DNA of 64,000 bases from Natronomonas gomsonensis (GCF_013391635.1 NZ_JACAWU010000001.1:1178001-1242000); one strand, 5' to 3'; shown: positions 13,965 through 23,485, numbered from the stretch's first letter. Numbers and translations are program-made. Notes: generated from the letters alone by a model not told the origin.

Positions 13965-16864
13965 ACGACAGAGCGCGAGTGCCGTTCGCGCTCGTCGGCG
14001 TCCTGCTCGTCGTCTCCAGCGTCACGCTGACGGCGACGGTCGGACACGAGCGACCCGTCTCGACTCCGGCGGTCGACCGTGCGATGGAGGGCGTAACCGC
14101 CGAATCGGTGACCGAGCTCCGGGGAGCCGCCGACGACGCGGCGACCGCCGCCGCGGCCCGGCCGGTAACCCGACCGGCGAACACGACGGCTGGTCGGGCG
14201 CTGAACGACAGCCAACCGTTCCGGGACGCGCTTCGATTGCGGTTGTACCTGCGTGCGGCGGCCCGCCTCGAAACCGTCACCTTCCGCCGTGGCGACGTCG
14301 TGGCGACGGCGTCGCTCCCGCCGGTGAACGCGACCACGGACGGCTACCGTGAGGCAATCGAGCGGGTTCGGCTCTCCTCGACCGGCACGGACGGCGCCGC
14401 GCTTCGCGTCGAAATCGACGGACTCAGGCTCACGGCGACCCGCAACGGCGAGCCGGTATCGACGGTTGAGCGGTCACCGTCGTTCGTCGTCGCCAACCCC
14501 GCGCTGTCGCTCCACGACCGGACCGAGCGCTTCGAGCGCCGGGCGAACGCCGCCGTCACCGAACCGGGTCTCGGCCGCCGATTGACGGCACGGCTCTACC
14601 CCATCGCGTGGACTCGCGGGTACGCCCAGTACGGCGGTGCGCCGATTTCGTCGGTTCTCGGCACCCGACACGTGGAACTCGCGACCAACGACGCGTTGCT
14701 CGCCGAACAGCAGGCCGCCTTCGGCACGACGGACCCCGGTGGCGAGCGCGGTATCGCCGCGGCCGGCCGACGCGTCGCGACCACAGACCTGCTTTCCGCC
14801 GCCGGTGGCGAGAACGCGTGGACGGACGCGGTGTTGGAGGGCGCCGACGACCTCGGGCCGAACCCACCCGACGAGCGACCGGTCGGCACGTGGCGTGGGT
14901 CGCCACCCGCGAACCCGACGGTCGAAGTCGGCGTCAACGGCTCCGCGGACCACGCTTACGCCGATGTCGTCGGTATCGGCACGCCCGGAAACGTTTCGAG
15001 CCTCGTCGAGCGTGCCCACACGGTGGAGGCGAGAGTCGCGACGGAGGTCGAGTCTCGGGGCAGTCGGCGCGAACCGACCTCGCCCGGCAGCAACTGGCGG
15101 CGCGTCGCCACGTCGACCGACCACCGCGTCGCGCTCGAAGAAATCGGTAGCCGCCCGCCCCACTCGACGGAGTGGTCGACGCGAAACGGCGCGGTGTTCG
15201 ACGCCCAGGTAACGGCGACGACGACGCGAACGTGGCGACGAGGCAACGAAACGACCACGACCGAAGCCGTCTCCGAGTGGTCGACCCGCATCGGCGTCTC
15301 GGTTCAGGCCCGTACCGTGCCAATCGATGGTGTTCCGACTGGTGACCTCGACGGCGTCTTGCGGGATGCGACCCGTCGGGCGAGCGCCGACGCACTGCAA
15401 GCATCCGATGGCCTCCGCGGTGCCGCGAGGGACGCCGCAACCGGAGCGTCGTCGTCGCCTTCGGTGAGTACGGCGGCGACGACGCCCGCGACGGTAGAGC
15501 GATCGACGCTCGTCGAGGACCTCCGGCCGCTCCGAGAGCGCACCCGGAACGTCACCATCTCGATACCGGCACGGGCGGTCGGTGCAGGGCGAGCGAACCC
15601 GCCGTCGAAACTCCGGTCGGAAATCCGGAAGCGACGGACGGCCCTACGCGGTCCGAACGCGACGAACGCTCGGGGACGAACGCGTCTCGCGGTCAGAGCC
15701 GCGTATCTCGAACGTCTCGACAATCACCTCGAATCGCGCGCGGACACCCACAACCGGACGAACGAGGGCATCACGGACGCCATCAGCCGCGGAATCGACC
15801 CTAACCGCCTCGACGGGGCGCTCGCGGCCCATCGGGCGCGCAACCGGCCGGCCTCCGAGCCACTTGTCGACCCGGCGGGGAACCTCTCGATTTCGGTCGA
15901 TGCGGCGCCGTCGTATCTCCCCACGAGCGAGGTTTCTCGGGACCGTATCGACGTACGCGGCGGCGGTTCGGTGTACCCGCTCAAGACCAGAAACGTCAAC
16001 GTCTTCGCCTCGCCGCACGACACGGTCGCGGAATCCGTCGTCGACCGCATTCCGTTTCTCGGAACCGACCGCGTCGCCCTCTCGACGGCTGCGGGGACGC
16101 TCGCCGCCATGGACGACGACGTGGCGCCAGCCGAGCGGCGAGCACTCGAAGCCGAAGTCGAGGCAGCGTCGGCGTACGTCCGCGGCGAACTCACCGCGGC
16201 CATGGTCGAAGAAGGCATCCCCGAGGGTGAGGCGGAGTCGGCGCTTCGAACCGACACCACCACGGCGAGCGACGCCCTGCTGTTGGCGAACGGGTCGGCA
16301 ATCGACCGAGCGGTCGAGGCGGTCGACACCGAAGACCGCGACCGACTCCGCGTTCGACTGAATCGCCGTCTTGAGGCGGCCCTCCGCGACGAACGGGGCC
16401 GCCCGAGGCGAGCGCCCGCGAACGAGGCAGGGGAGGTGGCTCGCGAGGCCTACCGGAAGGCGCTCACCGATGTCGTCGCGAACGGCACCCAAGGCGCAGC
16501 CGAGCAGGCCCGAAAACGGGCGCTCGGAAAGCGCCTCGGCGCGCTCCCGGCGGGTCTTCCGATTGCCCCCGTTCCCGGCTACTGGTACGCCACCGGCAAC
16601 GCCTGGACCGTCTCCGTCGGTGGAACCTACGAGCGATTTACGGTCAGGGCGAACCGCGGCGATGTGAGCACACCGGTCACGTATCTCCGCGACGGCCGGA
16701 CGGTACGGCTTCGTCATGACGGCGAGTCTCGCCGTCTCGGAACCGCCGAGCGGATATCGTTCCGAACCGAGACGGTCGTTGTGGTCGTCGTGCCGCCGGG
16801 GAAACGCGGCGTCGGGGACACCGATGGGGTGGTCGACGAACGGTCGCCGGGGTGGCCCCCGTGA
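13961..16864 (+). CDS. Giant envelope subunit of the pilus cluster (DUF7286-like)
   Basis: A 967-residue protein, the largest in the cluster. It starts at GTG 13961 in a GTGA overlap with the previous stop. DRARVPFALVGVLLVVSSV at the N terminus again looks like a class III signal plus helix. The body is a long extracytoplasmic region with many N-glycosylation sequons (such as NTTAGRALNDS and NVSSLVERAH) and helical stretches rich in Ala and Arg; a conserved-looking block near the end is LGALPAGLPIAPVPGYWYAT. No enzyme motif is seen. Its size suggests a stalk, adhesin or envelope-spanning scaffold (inference). Confidence 0.72.
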   Translation: MNDRARVPFALVGVLLVVSSVTLTATVGHERPVSTPAVDRAMEGVTAESVTELRGAADDAATAAAARPVTRPANTTAGRALNDSQPFRDALRLRLYLRAAARLETVTFRRGDVVATASLPPVNATTDGYREAIERVRLSSTGTDGAALRVEIDGLRLTATRNGEPVSTVERSPSFVVANPALSLHDRTERFERRANAAVTEPGLGRRLTARLYPIAWTRGYAQYGGAPISSVLGTRHVELATNDALLAEQQAAFGTTDPGGERGIAAAGRRVATTDLLSAAGGENAWTDAVLEGADDLGPNPPDERPVGTWRGSPPANPTVEVGVNGSADHAYADVVGIGTPGNVSSLVERAHTVEARVATEVESRGSRREPTSPGSNWRRVATSTDHRVALEEIGSRPPHSTEWSTRNGAVFDAQVTATTTRTWRRGNETTTTEAVSEWSTRIGVSVQARTVPIDGVPTGDLDGVLRDATRRASADALQASDGLRGAARDAATGASSSPSVSTAATTPATVERSTLVEDLRPLRERTRNVTISIPARAVGAGRANPPSKLRSEIRKRRTALRGPNATNARGRTRLAVRAAYLERLDNHLESRADTHNRTNEGITDAISRGIDPNRLDGALAAHRARNRPASEPLVDPAGNLSISVDAAPSYLPTSEVSRDRIDVRGGGSVYPLKTRNVNVFASPHDTVAESVVDRIPFLGTDRVALSTAAGTLAAMDDDVAPAERRALEAEVEAASAYVRGELTAAMVEEGIPEGEAESALRTDTTTASDALLLANGSAIDRAVEAVDTEDRDRLRVRLNRRLEAALRDERGRPRRAPANEAGEVAREAYRKALTDVVANGTQGAAEQARKRALGKRLGALPAGLPIAPVPGYWYATGNAWTVSVGGTYERFTVRANRGDVSTPVTYLRDGRTVRLRHDGESRRLGTAERISFRTETVVVVVVPPGKRGVGDTDGVVDERSPGWPP

Positions 16865-16902
16865 CGACTGAGACTTATTTGCCGGGCAACCGAACGGCGA
16901 CT

Positions 16903-18405
16903 ATGAAGCCCTCCACGGCGATTCGAGCGGCAGCCGTCGCGCTCCAGCGACCGTCGGAGCTGTTGCCCGCGTACTTCCTCGCCCCGGCGATACCCGTGGT
17001 CGTTCGAGTGTTTCCGGTCGTCGGACTCGCGGTGACGTACCTGTATCTCTCGACGACGGGCCGACTCGCGGACCTCCGTACCGCGCTGTCGAACACCGAC
17101 CTCGGCCCACCGCCGCAGAACGGCGACCCGGCCGCACTCGAGGTGTGGATGGCCGACGTGCAGTCGATTCTCGAAATCGCGATGACGCCGACGACACTGG
17201 CTGTTCTCGGTGTCTCGCTACTCCTCGCGGTGGTCGTCGCGGTCGCGCTCAGCGTCGTTGCCACCGCAGCACAGCTATCGGCCAGTTATGCCCGACTCCG
17301 AGACGAGCGCGGGACGGTCGCGACGATTCGTGGCGGCAAGCGACACTGGCTATCGGTGCTCGCCGTCCGGCTCTTCGAGGCAGTCCTCTGGGCCGTAATC
17401 ATCGGTTCCGCAGCGGGCGCCGTCGCGGCAGGGGTTTCGGCGTCGCCACTGCTCGGCGGACTGCTCGCGTTGGTCGTCGTTCCGGTGGCGCTGTTGGCAC
17501 TCGTCGCCGTCCGGGCCGTCTTCGCTTTCGCGCCGGTCGCGGTGGTCGTCGACGACGCCGGCCCCCTCGATGCGATTCGCGGGGGGTGGGGGTTCGTCCG
17601 CTCGAACCCGGTCGCGGCCCTGGTGTACTACGGCGTCGCGGTCGCCTCGCTGTTCGTTCTCGGCTCGCTCGCCGGGGTACTCGCCGTCCTCGGCGGTGCG
17701 CCGCTGGTCGGCGTCGTCGGATTCACCGTCGTCTCGCCGTTTCTGGACGTGACGAAGACCGCGCTGTACGGCGACGCTCGCGGGTCGGTAGCGCCGCCTG
17801 CGGCCCCTGAGATGCCGCTCGCTGCCCAGCTGAAATCGGGGCTCCGTCGCGGGTGGTCGGAGACGGTCGGCTTCGTTCGCTCGGCGCCGCTGTTACACGT
17901 CGCTTCCCTCGGATTCGCGCTCGTCGGTGGCGTCGTCGGATGGACGCTTGCGGCGCCGCTCGCGGAGACCGTTCCGTCCTCCATCGCGGCGCGACTGGAG
18001 GGACACAACCCGATTTCGGCGGCCGTCGAGTTCGGCGCGAACAACTGGACAGTCGCGGTGAGCACCGGCTTTGCGGGGCTTGCCTTAGCGGTTCCGGCCG
18101 CGGTGTCGCTGTGGTTCAACGGGGTGGTTCTCGGCGCGATTGCGCGCACCGAGACGACACCGTTGGAGCTGCTGGCGTTCGTGGTCCCACATGGGGTCAT
18201 CGAGATTCCCGCGCTCGTCATCGCAGGGGCCCTCGGGCTGCACCTCGGCGTCGTCGGCTGGCGCACTCGGTTCGGCCCCCAGTCGCCGCTGGCCGACGAA
18301 CTCGAACGGGCGTTCTGGGTCTGCGTCGGCGTGGGCATCCTGCTTGCGGTCGCCGGCCTCATCGAGGGGTTCGTCAGCCCCTACTACTACCGACCCTTCC
18401 TGTAG
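16903..18405 (+). CDS. Polytopic membrane protein with SpoIIM-like C-terminal domain
   Basis: A 500-residue protein with about ten membrane segments. The first 300 residues form a glycerophosphodiester/YIP1-like multi-TM module with the motif AIRGGWGFVRSNPVAALVYY; the last 180 carry the stage II sporulation protein M (DUF95) pattern NNWTVAVSTGFAGLALAVP, WFNGVVLGAI and VVPHGVIEIPALVIAGALG. ATG 16903 is chosen because CTTATTT lies 26 bp upstream; the frame is open back to 16852. SpoIIM-like proteins in archaea have no assigned biochemistry. It follows the pilus-like cluster by 38 bp but has its own promoter. Confidence 0.75.
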   Translation: MKPSTAIRAAAVALQRPSELLPAYFLAPAIPVVVRVFPVVGLAVTYLYLSTTGRLADLRTALSNTDLGPPPQNGDPAALEVWMADVQSILEIAMTPTTLAVLGVSLLLAVVVAVALSVVATAAQLSASYARLRDERGTVATIRGGKRHWLSVLAVRLFEAVLWAVIIGSAAGAVAAGVSASPLLGGLLALVVVPVALLALVAVRAVFAFAPVAVVVDDAGPLDAIRGGWGFVRSNPVAALVYYGVAVASLFVLGSLAGVLAVLGGAPLVGVVGFTVVSPFLDVTKTALYGDARGSVAPPAAPEMPLAAQLKSGLRRGWSETVGFVRSAPLLHVASLGFALVGGVVGWTLAAPLAETVPSSIAARLEGHNPISAAVEFGANNWTVAVSTGFAGLALAVPAAVSLWFNGVVLGAIARTETTPLELLAFVVPHGVIEIPALVIAGALGLHLGVVGWRTRFGPQSPLADELERAFWVCVGVGILLAVAGLIEGFVSPYYYRPFL

Positions 18406-18448
18406 GGAATCCCGAACGCTACTTGAGAGAGGAGGCCGAAGTCGGGCC

Positions 18449-18874
18449 ATGTTCCACGAGGTCGTCGACGCCCCCGGCGAGTACACGCCGGAGGAGCTGT
18501 ACGAACTGTACGTCGCGGAGTTGGTTGCGGTCATCGAATCCCACGGCGTCGAGGAAGTCGCCGAACGTGCTGGCGTCGAGACGGGGACGCTCAGGGCGCT
18601 CTTGGACGGCGAGGACCCGGAGTTGACGCTCGAAGAGGGGGCAGCGATTCTCGCGGTGCTTGCGGACACGCCCGATGCCGAAACCATCGCGGTGCTGTCG
18701 CGCGATGCGCTGTTGATGGGGATGACGACGGCCGTTCTCGACGTTGAGGCAGTCGAATCGGGCGTCGGCGGGCAACTGGAGGCACGCGAGATTCAGTCGA
18801 AAGTCGAGGGGCGGTTCCCGATAACGCTCCGGGAGTTCGCGCTACTCCATCAGTTCATCGAGAGCAAGAAATGA
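18449..18874 (+). CDS. Haloarchaeal hypothetical protein (DUF5791-like)
   Basis: A 141-residue soluble protein. GVEEVAERAGVETGTLRALL (about 33-52) resembles a helix-turn-helix of the XRE kind, followed by LTLEEGAAILAVLADTPDAE; the rest is helical and ends LREFALLHQFIESKK. The domain layout suggests a small regulatory or adaptor protein; I recall the family as DUF5791. The ATGA overlap with the next gene couples it to the epimerase-like protein. Confidence 0.7.
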   Translation: MFHEVVDAPGEYTPEELYELYVAELVAVIESHGVEEVAERAGVETGTLRALLDGEDPELTLEEGAAILAVLADTPDAETIAVLSRDALLMGMTTAVLDVEAVESGVGGQLEAREIQSKVEGRFPITLREFALLHQFIESKK

Positions 18875-19758
18875 GGGTCGCGATTCTCGGCTGTGGCTAC
18901 GTCGGGCTCGAACTCGCCCGACAGCTCGTCGACGACCACGCCGTCGTCGGCGTTCGGCGCTCCGAGGGGGGTATCGAGGCGGTCGAAGCGACCGGCGCCG
19001 AGGCCGTCCGAGCCGACGTGACCGACGCCGATGCCCTCGAAGCGGTGCCGGACGTCGACGCTCTCGTCTTCGCGGCGTCGTCGGGTGGCCGAGGCGCCGA
19101 CGCCGCCCGCGAGGTGTACGTCGACGGTCTCAGGACGGCCATCGAGACGTTCGGCGAACGCGAGAACGCTCCGGACCGCCTCGTCTACACCTCCAGTACG
19201 GGCGTCTATGGCGACCACGACGGCGGCTGGGTCGATGAATCGACGCCGCTGGAGCCGACCACGGAGAAGACGGCCGTCCTCGTCGAGGCCGAACGCACCG
19301 CCCGAGAACTCGCTCCCGAGTACGACATCGACGGCGCGGTCGCTCGATTCGCCGGACTGTACGGTCCGGACCGCTACCGGCTCGAACGGTACCTCGAGGG
19401 GCCCGTCACGGAGGGGTATCTCAACATGATACACCGTGACGACGCCGCTGGAATCGTCCGGTTCATGCTGGAGTCGACCGACGAAGAGTTGCTCGTCGCG
19501 GCCGACGACGAACCCGTAGACAAGTGGGCCTTCGCCGACTGGCTGGCCGACGAGTGCGGGGTCGAGCGCCCACCCAAGCGGACGAAAGCCGAACGACTGA
19601 ACGACGATTCGCTGTCGGAACCGGCTCGACGCCGCATCCTGACGAGCAAGCGCTGCTCGAACGACAGGGTGCGGGAACTCGGCTACGAGTTCCGGTATCC
19701 GACCTACCGTGAGGGGTATCGGGACACAATCGAGGCCTACCGCGAGCGACGCGAGTAA
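18871..19758 (+). CDS. NAD-dependent epimerase/dehydratase family protein (atypical SDR)
   Basis: A 295-residue extended SDR. The dinucleotide motif is ILGCGYVGLELARQL (residues 5-19), followed by RADVTDADAL and LVYTSSTGVYGDHDGGWVDE. The region where the catalytic Tyr and Lys normally stand reads EPTTEKTAVLVEAER, so the canonical YxxxK pair is not evident; this resembles the YeeZ group of atypical SDRs. Its substrate is unknown. ATGA overlap with the preceding gene places both in one operon. Confidence 0.83.
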   Translation: MRVAILGCGYVGLELARQLVDDHAVVGVRRSEGGIEAVEATGAEAVRADVTDADALEAVPDVDALVFAASSGGRGADAAREVYVDGLRTAIETFGERENAPDRLVYTSSTGVYGDHDGGWVDESTPLEPTTEKTAVLVEAERTARELAPEYDIDGAVARFAGLYGPDRYRLERYLEGPVTEGYLNMIHRDDAAGIVRFMLESTDEELLVAADDEPVDKWAFADWLADECGVERPPKRTKAERLNDDSLSEPARRRILTSKRCSNDRVRELGYEFRYPTYREGYRDTIEAYRERRE

Positions 19759-19847
19759 GCAGAGCCTTCGGGACGCGTCCGCGGTCGGCTCCCATCGGTG
19801 ACTGTCCCGGCCGAAGCTACTTACCCTGAGACGAGATACACGGGTGT

Positions 19848-20993
19848 ATGGAGCGTCAGGCCGTCGGGGAGGCGGCGGCGGTTAGCCAGCGGGCACTCGA
19901 CGCCCTCGTCCAGCGACCCGAACTGGTCCTCCTCATCGTGTTTCTCGTCGCCGCTGCGTTCCTCGGCGGCCGGCTGTTCAGTCGCTACGTCCGACGGACA
20001 CCGGGCGACCGACTCGCGGCCGCCCTCGCCGACCGCGACCGCGTCGTCGTGTTGATGCACCCGAACCCCGACCCCGACGCGATGGCGTCGGCGATGGGCG
20101 TCGCTGCCATCGCCGAGACCGTCGGCACGTCTGCGGTCATCCAACACCCCGGGCGGATACGCCACTCGGAGAACCGCGCCTTCGAGACGGTGCTTGAGTG
20201 TGATTTCGACCGCATCGAGCGGATGGCGGAACTGGAAACCGAAGCCGTCGTGTTGGTCGACCACAACGAACCGCGCGGCTTCGAGGGCGCCGAGTACGTC
20301 CATCCCTACGCCGTCGTCGACCACCACCCCGGAAACGGCGAGGGGTTGACGTTCACGGACGTCAGACCCGACCGGGGGTCGTGTGCGAGCATCGTCGCCG
20401 AGTACCTCCAGGACCGCGGGTGGTCCGTCAACCACGACGACGACGGCAGGACGGTGACGCCGAGACTCGCGACTGGACTCCTCTACGGCATCCAGTCCGA
20501 CACGACGGCGTTCACCAGGGGGTGTACCCCTGCGGAATTCGACGCCGCAGCCTACCTGTTCCCGGCGGCGGATGCCGACTCCCTCGACCGCATCGCCAAT
20601 CCACAGGTCGACGGCGAGACGCTCGAAGTGAAAGCGCGGGCAATCAACCACCGCCGAATCGACGGGTCGTTTCTGGTCAGTCGCGTCGGCGAACTGTCGA
20701 ACCTCGACGCGCTGGCGACCGCAGCAGAGGAACTCGTCCGTCTCGAAGGCGTCTCTGCGGCCGTCGTCCTCGGCGAACACGAGGGGACGCTCCACTTCTC
20801 GGGGCGGTCCCGAGACGACCGCGTCCACATGGGAAAAGCCCTGGAAAAGGCGCTGGAGCCGCTTTCGGATGCCAGTGCCGGCGGTCACGCCCGGATGGGC
20901 GGTGGGCAGGCGTCGCTCCCGGCGGCGACCGACGGCGGGACCCCCGAGGACATCGAATCGCGGCTGTTCGACGCGATGAACGGAACGATTTGA
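19848..20993 (+). CDS. Membrane-anchored DHH family phosphoesterase
   Basis: A 381-residue protein with one N-terminal membrane helix (ELVLLIVFLVAAAFLGGRLF) followed by a DHH/DHHA1 phosphoesterase. Metal-binding motifs are visible: MHPNPDPDAMASAMG, LVDHNEP, VVDHHPGN and, in DHHA1, HFSGRSRDDRVHMGKALEKA plus GGHARMGGG. The family includes RecJ-like exonucleases, nano-RNases and cyclic-di-AMP phosphodiesterases. The membrane anchor favours a second-messenger phosphodiesterase, but this is inference. ATG 19848 has a weak TATA (CTTACC) about 27 bp upstream. Confidence 0.87.
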   Translation: MERQAVGEAAAVSQRALDALVQRPELVLLIVFLVAAAFLGGRLFSRYVRRTPGDRLAAALADRDRVVVLMHPNPDPDAMASAMGVAAIAETVGTSAVIQHPGRIRHSENRAFETVLECDFDRIERMAELETEAVVLVDHNEPRGFEGAEYVHPYAVVDHHPGNGEGLTFTDVRPDRGSCASIVAEYLQDRGWSVNHDDDGRTVTPRLATGLLYGIQSDTTAFTRGCTPAEFDAAAYLFPAADADSLDRIANPQVDGETLEVKARAINHRRIDGSFLVSRVGELSNLDALATAAEELVRLEGVSAAVVLGEHEGTLHFSGRSRDDRVHMGKALEKALEPLSDASAGGHARMGGGQASLPAATDGGTPEDIESRLFDAMNGTI

Positions 20994-21009
20994 CGGCTTC
21001 GAACCACCG

Positions 21010-21234
21010 TCAGCGCTCGCGGTTGGAGCGTTTGTCGTGGAGCCTATCGAGCCCGAACGTCGCCGCAAAGAGGACTGCCCCGAGGTACAAAAGCGACTGG
21101 GGGTCGGCGACGCGGGCGACGAGGGTGTTACCGATGCCGATTGCGGTCCCGAGATAGCCGATTATCGAGGCGGTCCACCCGAGACCGGTGATTCCGGCCA
21201 GTTGATCGAGGCCGTCCCTGTCCGACGCTACCAT
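21010..21234 (-). CDS. Small two-TM membrane protein
   Basis: A 74-residue protein with two predicted membrane helices (ASIIGYLGTAIGIGNTLVAR and LLYLGAVLFAATFGLDRL) and a basic C terminus (HDKRSNRER). No family recognised. Codon use is like that of its neighbours. It converges with the DHH gene, 16 bp away, and its upstream side holds the nested inverted repeat at 21274-21323. Confidence 0.6.
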   Translation of the reverse strand: MVASDRDGLDQLAGITGLGWTASIIGYLGTAIGIGNTLVARVADPQSLLYLGAVLFAATFGLDRLHDKRSNRER

Positions 21235-21273
21235 CGGTCCGAGAAGTGTTCGAGGTTCGGTTGTGCGGTAAGC

Positions 21274-21323
21274 AGCTTCATTCGTGTGGTAAGCAACGCT
21301 TACCCGGTGTGGGTCATGAAGCT
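21274..21323. promoter_or_regulatory. Nested perfect inverted repeats between divergent genes
   Basis: Inner palindrome GGTAAGC-AAC-GCTTACC (21288-21304) sits inside outer arms AGCTTCA (21274-21280) and TGAAGCT (21317-21323). A third copy of GGTAAGC lies at 21267-21273. It is 40 bp upstream of the small membrane protein start and 138 bp upstream of the aldo/keto reductase. The symmetry fits a dimeric regulator operator; an RNA hairpin is the alternative. Confidence 0.5.
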
Positions 21324-21460
21324 ATTTTCCGCATGGTTGTGTGGTCCTTTCGAAGTGGTTGTCGATGGCTGTCGGCAGTCGTCGCTGCCCTCGATGTCCA
21401 ATGTCGCGAGCGGGTGGCCTCCGACACGGTGTTTTTGTCCCCCTCTCTCCTAACGGGGGT

Positions 21461-22552
21461 ATGGCGACGAAATCGGCGACGTGGGCGTATCGCGACCGCT
21501 TCCACGAGTCGTTCGCACGAACGTACTTCCGGCGGTTCGCGGACTGTCTCGTCTCGTCGGTCGGCGTCGGGACGTATCTCGGCGAGTCGACCGACGCCGC
21601 CGACGAGCGGTACCACGACGCCATCGTCGAATCGCTCGAAAGCGGCGTCAACGTCGTCGACACGGCCATCAACTACCGGAACCAGCGCTCCGAACGCGTC
21701 GTCGGCGAGGCAATCCGCGACGCCGATGTCGACCGCGAGGCGGTCATGGTCTCGACGAAAGGCGGGTTCGTCCCCTTCGACGGCGAGCGCCCCAACGACG
21801 CCTCGGCGTACATCGAATCGGAGTTCCTCGACACCGGCGTCCTCGACCGCGAGGACCTCGTGATGGGCAACTCCCTCGCGCCCGACTTCCTCGAGTGGAG
21901 CCTCGACCGCTCGCTTTCGAACCTCGGCCTCGAAACGATAGACCTCTACTACATCCACAACCCCGAGGCCCAACTGGCACAGTTCGACCGCGAGACGGTG
22001 TACGAGAACCTCGAAGACGCCTTCACCCGACTCGAAAAGCGGGCGGCGGCGGGCGACATCCGCCACTACGGCGTCGCGACGTGGGAGGCCTTTCGAGTCC
22101 GGCCGGACCACGAGAAGTACCTCTCGTTGCCGGAGGTGGTCTCTCGTGCCCGAACCGCTTCCGACCGCGCCGGAACCGGTGGGACGCACTTCCGGGCGAT
22201 TCAACTCCCGTTCAACGTCCACATGGCCGACGCGTTCTCGCTGTCGGCCCACGAGGGTGCTGACGGCGCCCAGAGCGCGCTGTGGTTCGCCAACGACGCC
22301 GGCATCGACGTGTTCACCTCGGCGTCGATTTTGCAGGGTGACCTCGCCGTCGAGGGCGAAATCCCCGACGCCGTCGACGCGAAACTCTCGGGGGAGACGC
22401 CGGCCCAACGGGCCCTCAACTTCGCCCGCAGCGCCCCCGGCGTCACCTCGGCGCTGGTCGGGACCGGCTCGCCCGACCACGCCGCCGAAAACGTCGCCGC
22501 GGGGACGTTCGCGCCGATGGGTGCCGACGCCTTCGACTCGATTTTCCGATAG
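21461..22552 (+). CDS. Aldo/keto reductase family oxidoreductase
   Basis: A 363-residue TIM-barrel NAD(P)H-dependent reductase. Catalytic tetrad candidates are visible: Asp and Tyr in VVDTAINYRNQRSE, Lys in MVSTKGGF, and His in YYIHNPEAQLA. The cofactor end carries LVGTGSPDHAAENV. Its substrate is unknown. ATG 21461 is preferred; a TTTTTG run about 30 bp upstream may be the TATA box, and the frame upstream to 21341 is poor coding sequence. Confidence 0.87.
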   Translation: MATKSATWAYRDRFHESFARTYFRRFADCLVSSVGVGTYLGESTDAADERYHDAIVESLESGVNVVDTAINYRNQRSERVVGEAIRDADVDREAVMVSTKGGFVPFDGERPNDASAYIESEFLDTGVLDREDLVMGNSLAPDFLEWSLDRSLSNLGLETIDLYYIHNPEAQLAQFDRETVYENLEDAFTRLEKRAAAGDIRHYGVATWEAFRVRPDHEKYLSLPEVVSRARTASDRAGTGGTHFRAIQLPFNVHMADAFSLSAHEGADGAQSALWFANDAGIDVFTSASILQGDLAVEGEIPDAVDAKLSGETPAQRALNFARSAPGVTSALVGTGSPDHAAENVAAGTFAPMGADAFDSIFR

Positions 22553-22600
22553 CGTCGTCGTACACAAGACCTATTCCGGAGGCGTCGTCGATTCCGTTCG

Positions 22601-23485
22601 ATGCGCCGCCGAACCCTGCTTGCGACCGCCTCCGCCCTCCTCGCTGGCCCGCTTGCGGGCTGTGCCCACCCAAATGCCGTCCTCGTGATGGACGAGGTCG
22701 ACGACGACGATCTCGCCGAGCGAGCGAGTCGCGACGTGTCCAACGACCCCGAGGGAAGCCGAATCGTCTCCGAAACCGTCGACAGCGGCAACGCGACCGC
22801 TTCCGGCCGGTCACCGCCGCTGGAAACCGACCGACCAATCGCCCACGAGGGCGCGTACTACGCTCTCTCGGTAACGGAGTCCTACCGTGGCGAAATCACC
22901 CAGTACGACATCGCCATCGACTACAATCCCGGGACCGATACGCCCGGCGGGTCGGCAATCGACTACGAGGACCTCCCCGAAGTCGACCGCGAGGCGCTGG
23001 ATTCGCTGTTACCGCCGCCGGAGGACCCTCCGACCACCGACGGCTACGACATCGGCGTGGGACAGGAGTACGACGACGAGGCCGCCGAGGCGTCGGTGCT
23101 CGTCCCCGAACAGGAGTACGACGCGGTCGTCTACGAGGGGACGCGGTATCCGATTCGAGCCGACGACGGTCGGGAAATCACTGTCTACGATTACCGCTAC
23201 GAAGCCGAGCGGGTGGCCGCCGACGCCGCCGCGTTCGCTGAACAGGTCCGTTCTGAGTACCGCTTTACCCTCTCCGGACTCCCCGAGGCCGAACGCGACA
23301 TCGTCACCGAGGCCATCGACGGGGGGTACTACGAGGGGTCGGCCAACGACGCCTTCCGCTCGCTGGCCGAGCGGTTCCGTTCTCACGAGGCCGTCCGCCC
23401 CGAAACGGGCGGCGGCTACTGGCTCGCCCGCTACGAGGGCACCGACTACTGGTCGGACCTCCGATACCCGTCGACGAGCGGGTGA
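22601..23485 (+). CDS. Tat-exported lipoprotein, unknown function
   Basis: A 294-residue protein with MRRRTLLATASALLAGPLAG followed by Cys21: twin arginines plus a lipobox, the typical haloarchaeal Tat lipoprotein signal. The mature part is acidic with Tyr-rich motifs (YYALSVTESYRGEI; AVVYEGTRYPI; GGGYWLARYEGTDYW) and is probably anchored on the outer face of the membrane. No family recognised. It is coupled by a GTGA overlap to an MFS transporter, so it may capture or sense the transported compound (inference). Confidence 0.78.
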   Translation: MRRRTLLATASALLAGPLAGCAHPNAVLVMDEVDDDDLAERASRDVSNDPEGSRIVSETVDSGNATASGRSPPLETDRPIAHEGAYYALSVTESYRGEITQYDIAIDYNPGTDTPGGSAIDYEDLPEVDREALDSLLPPPEDPPTTDGYDIGVGQEYDDEAAEASVLVPEQEYDAVVYEGTRYPIRADDGREITVYDYRYEAERVAADAAAFAEQVRSEYRFTLSGLPEAERDIVTEAIDGGYYEGSANDAFRSLAERFRSHEAVRPETGGGYWLARYEGTDYWSDLRYPSTSG

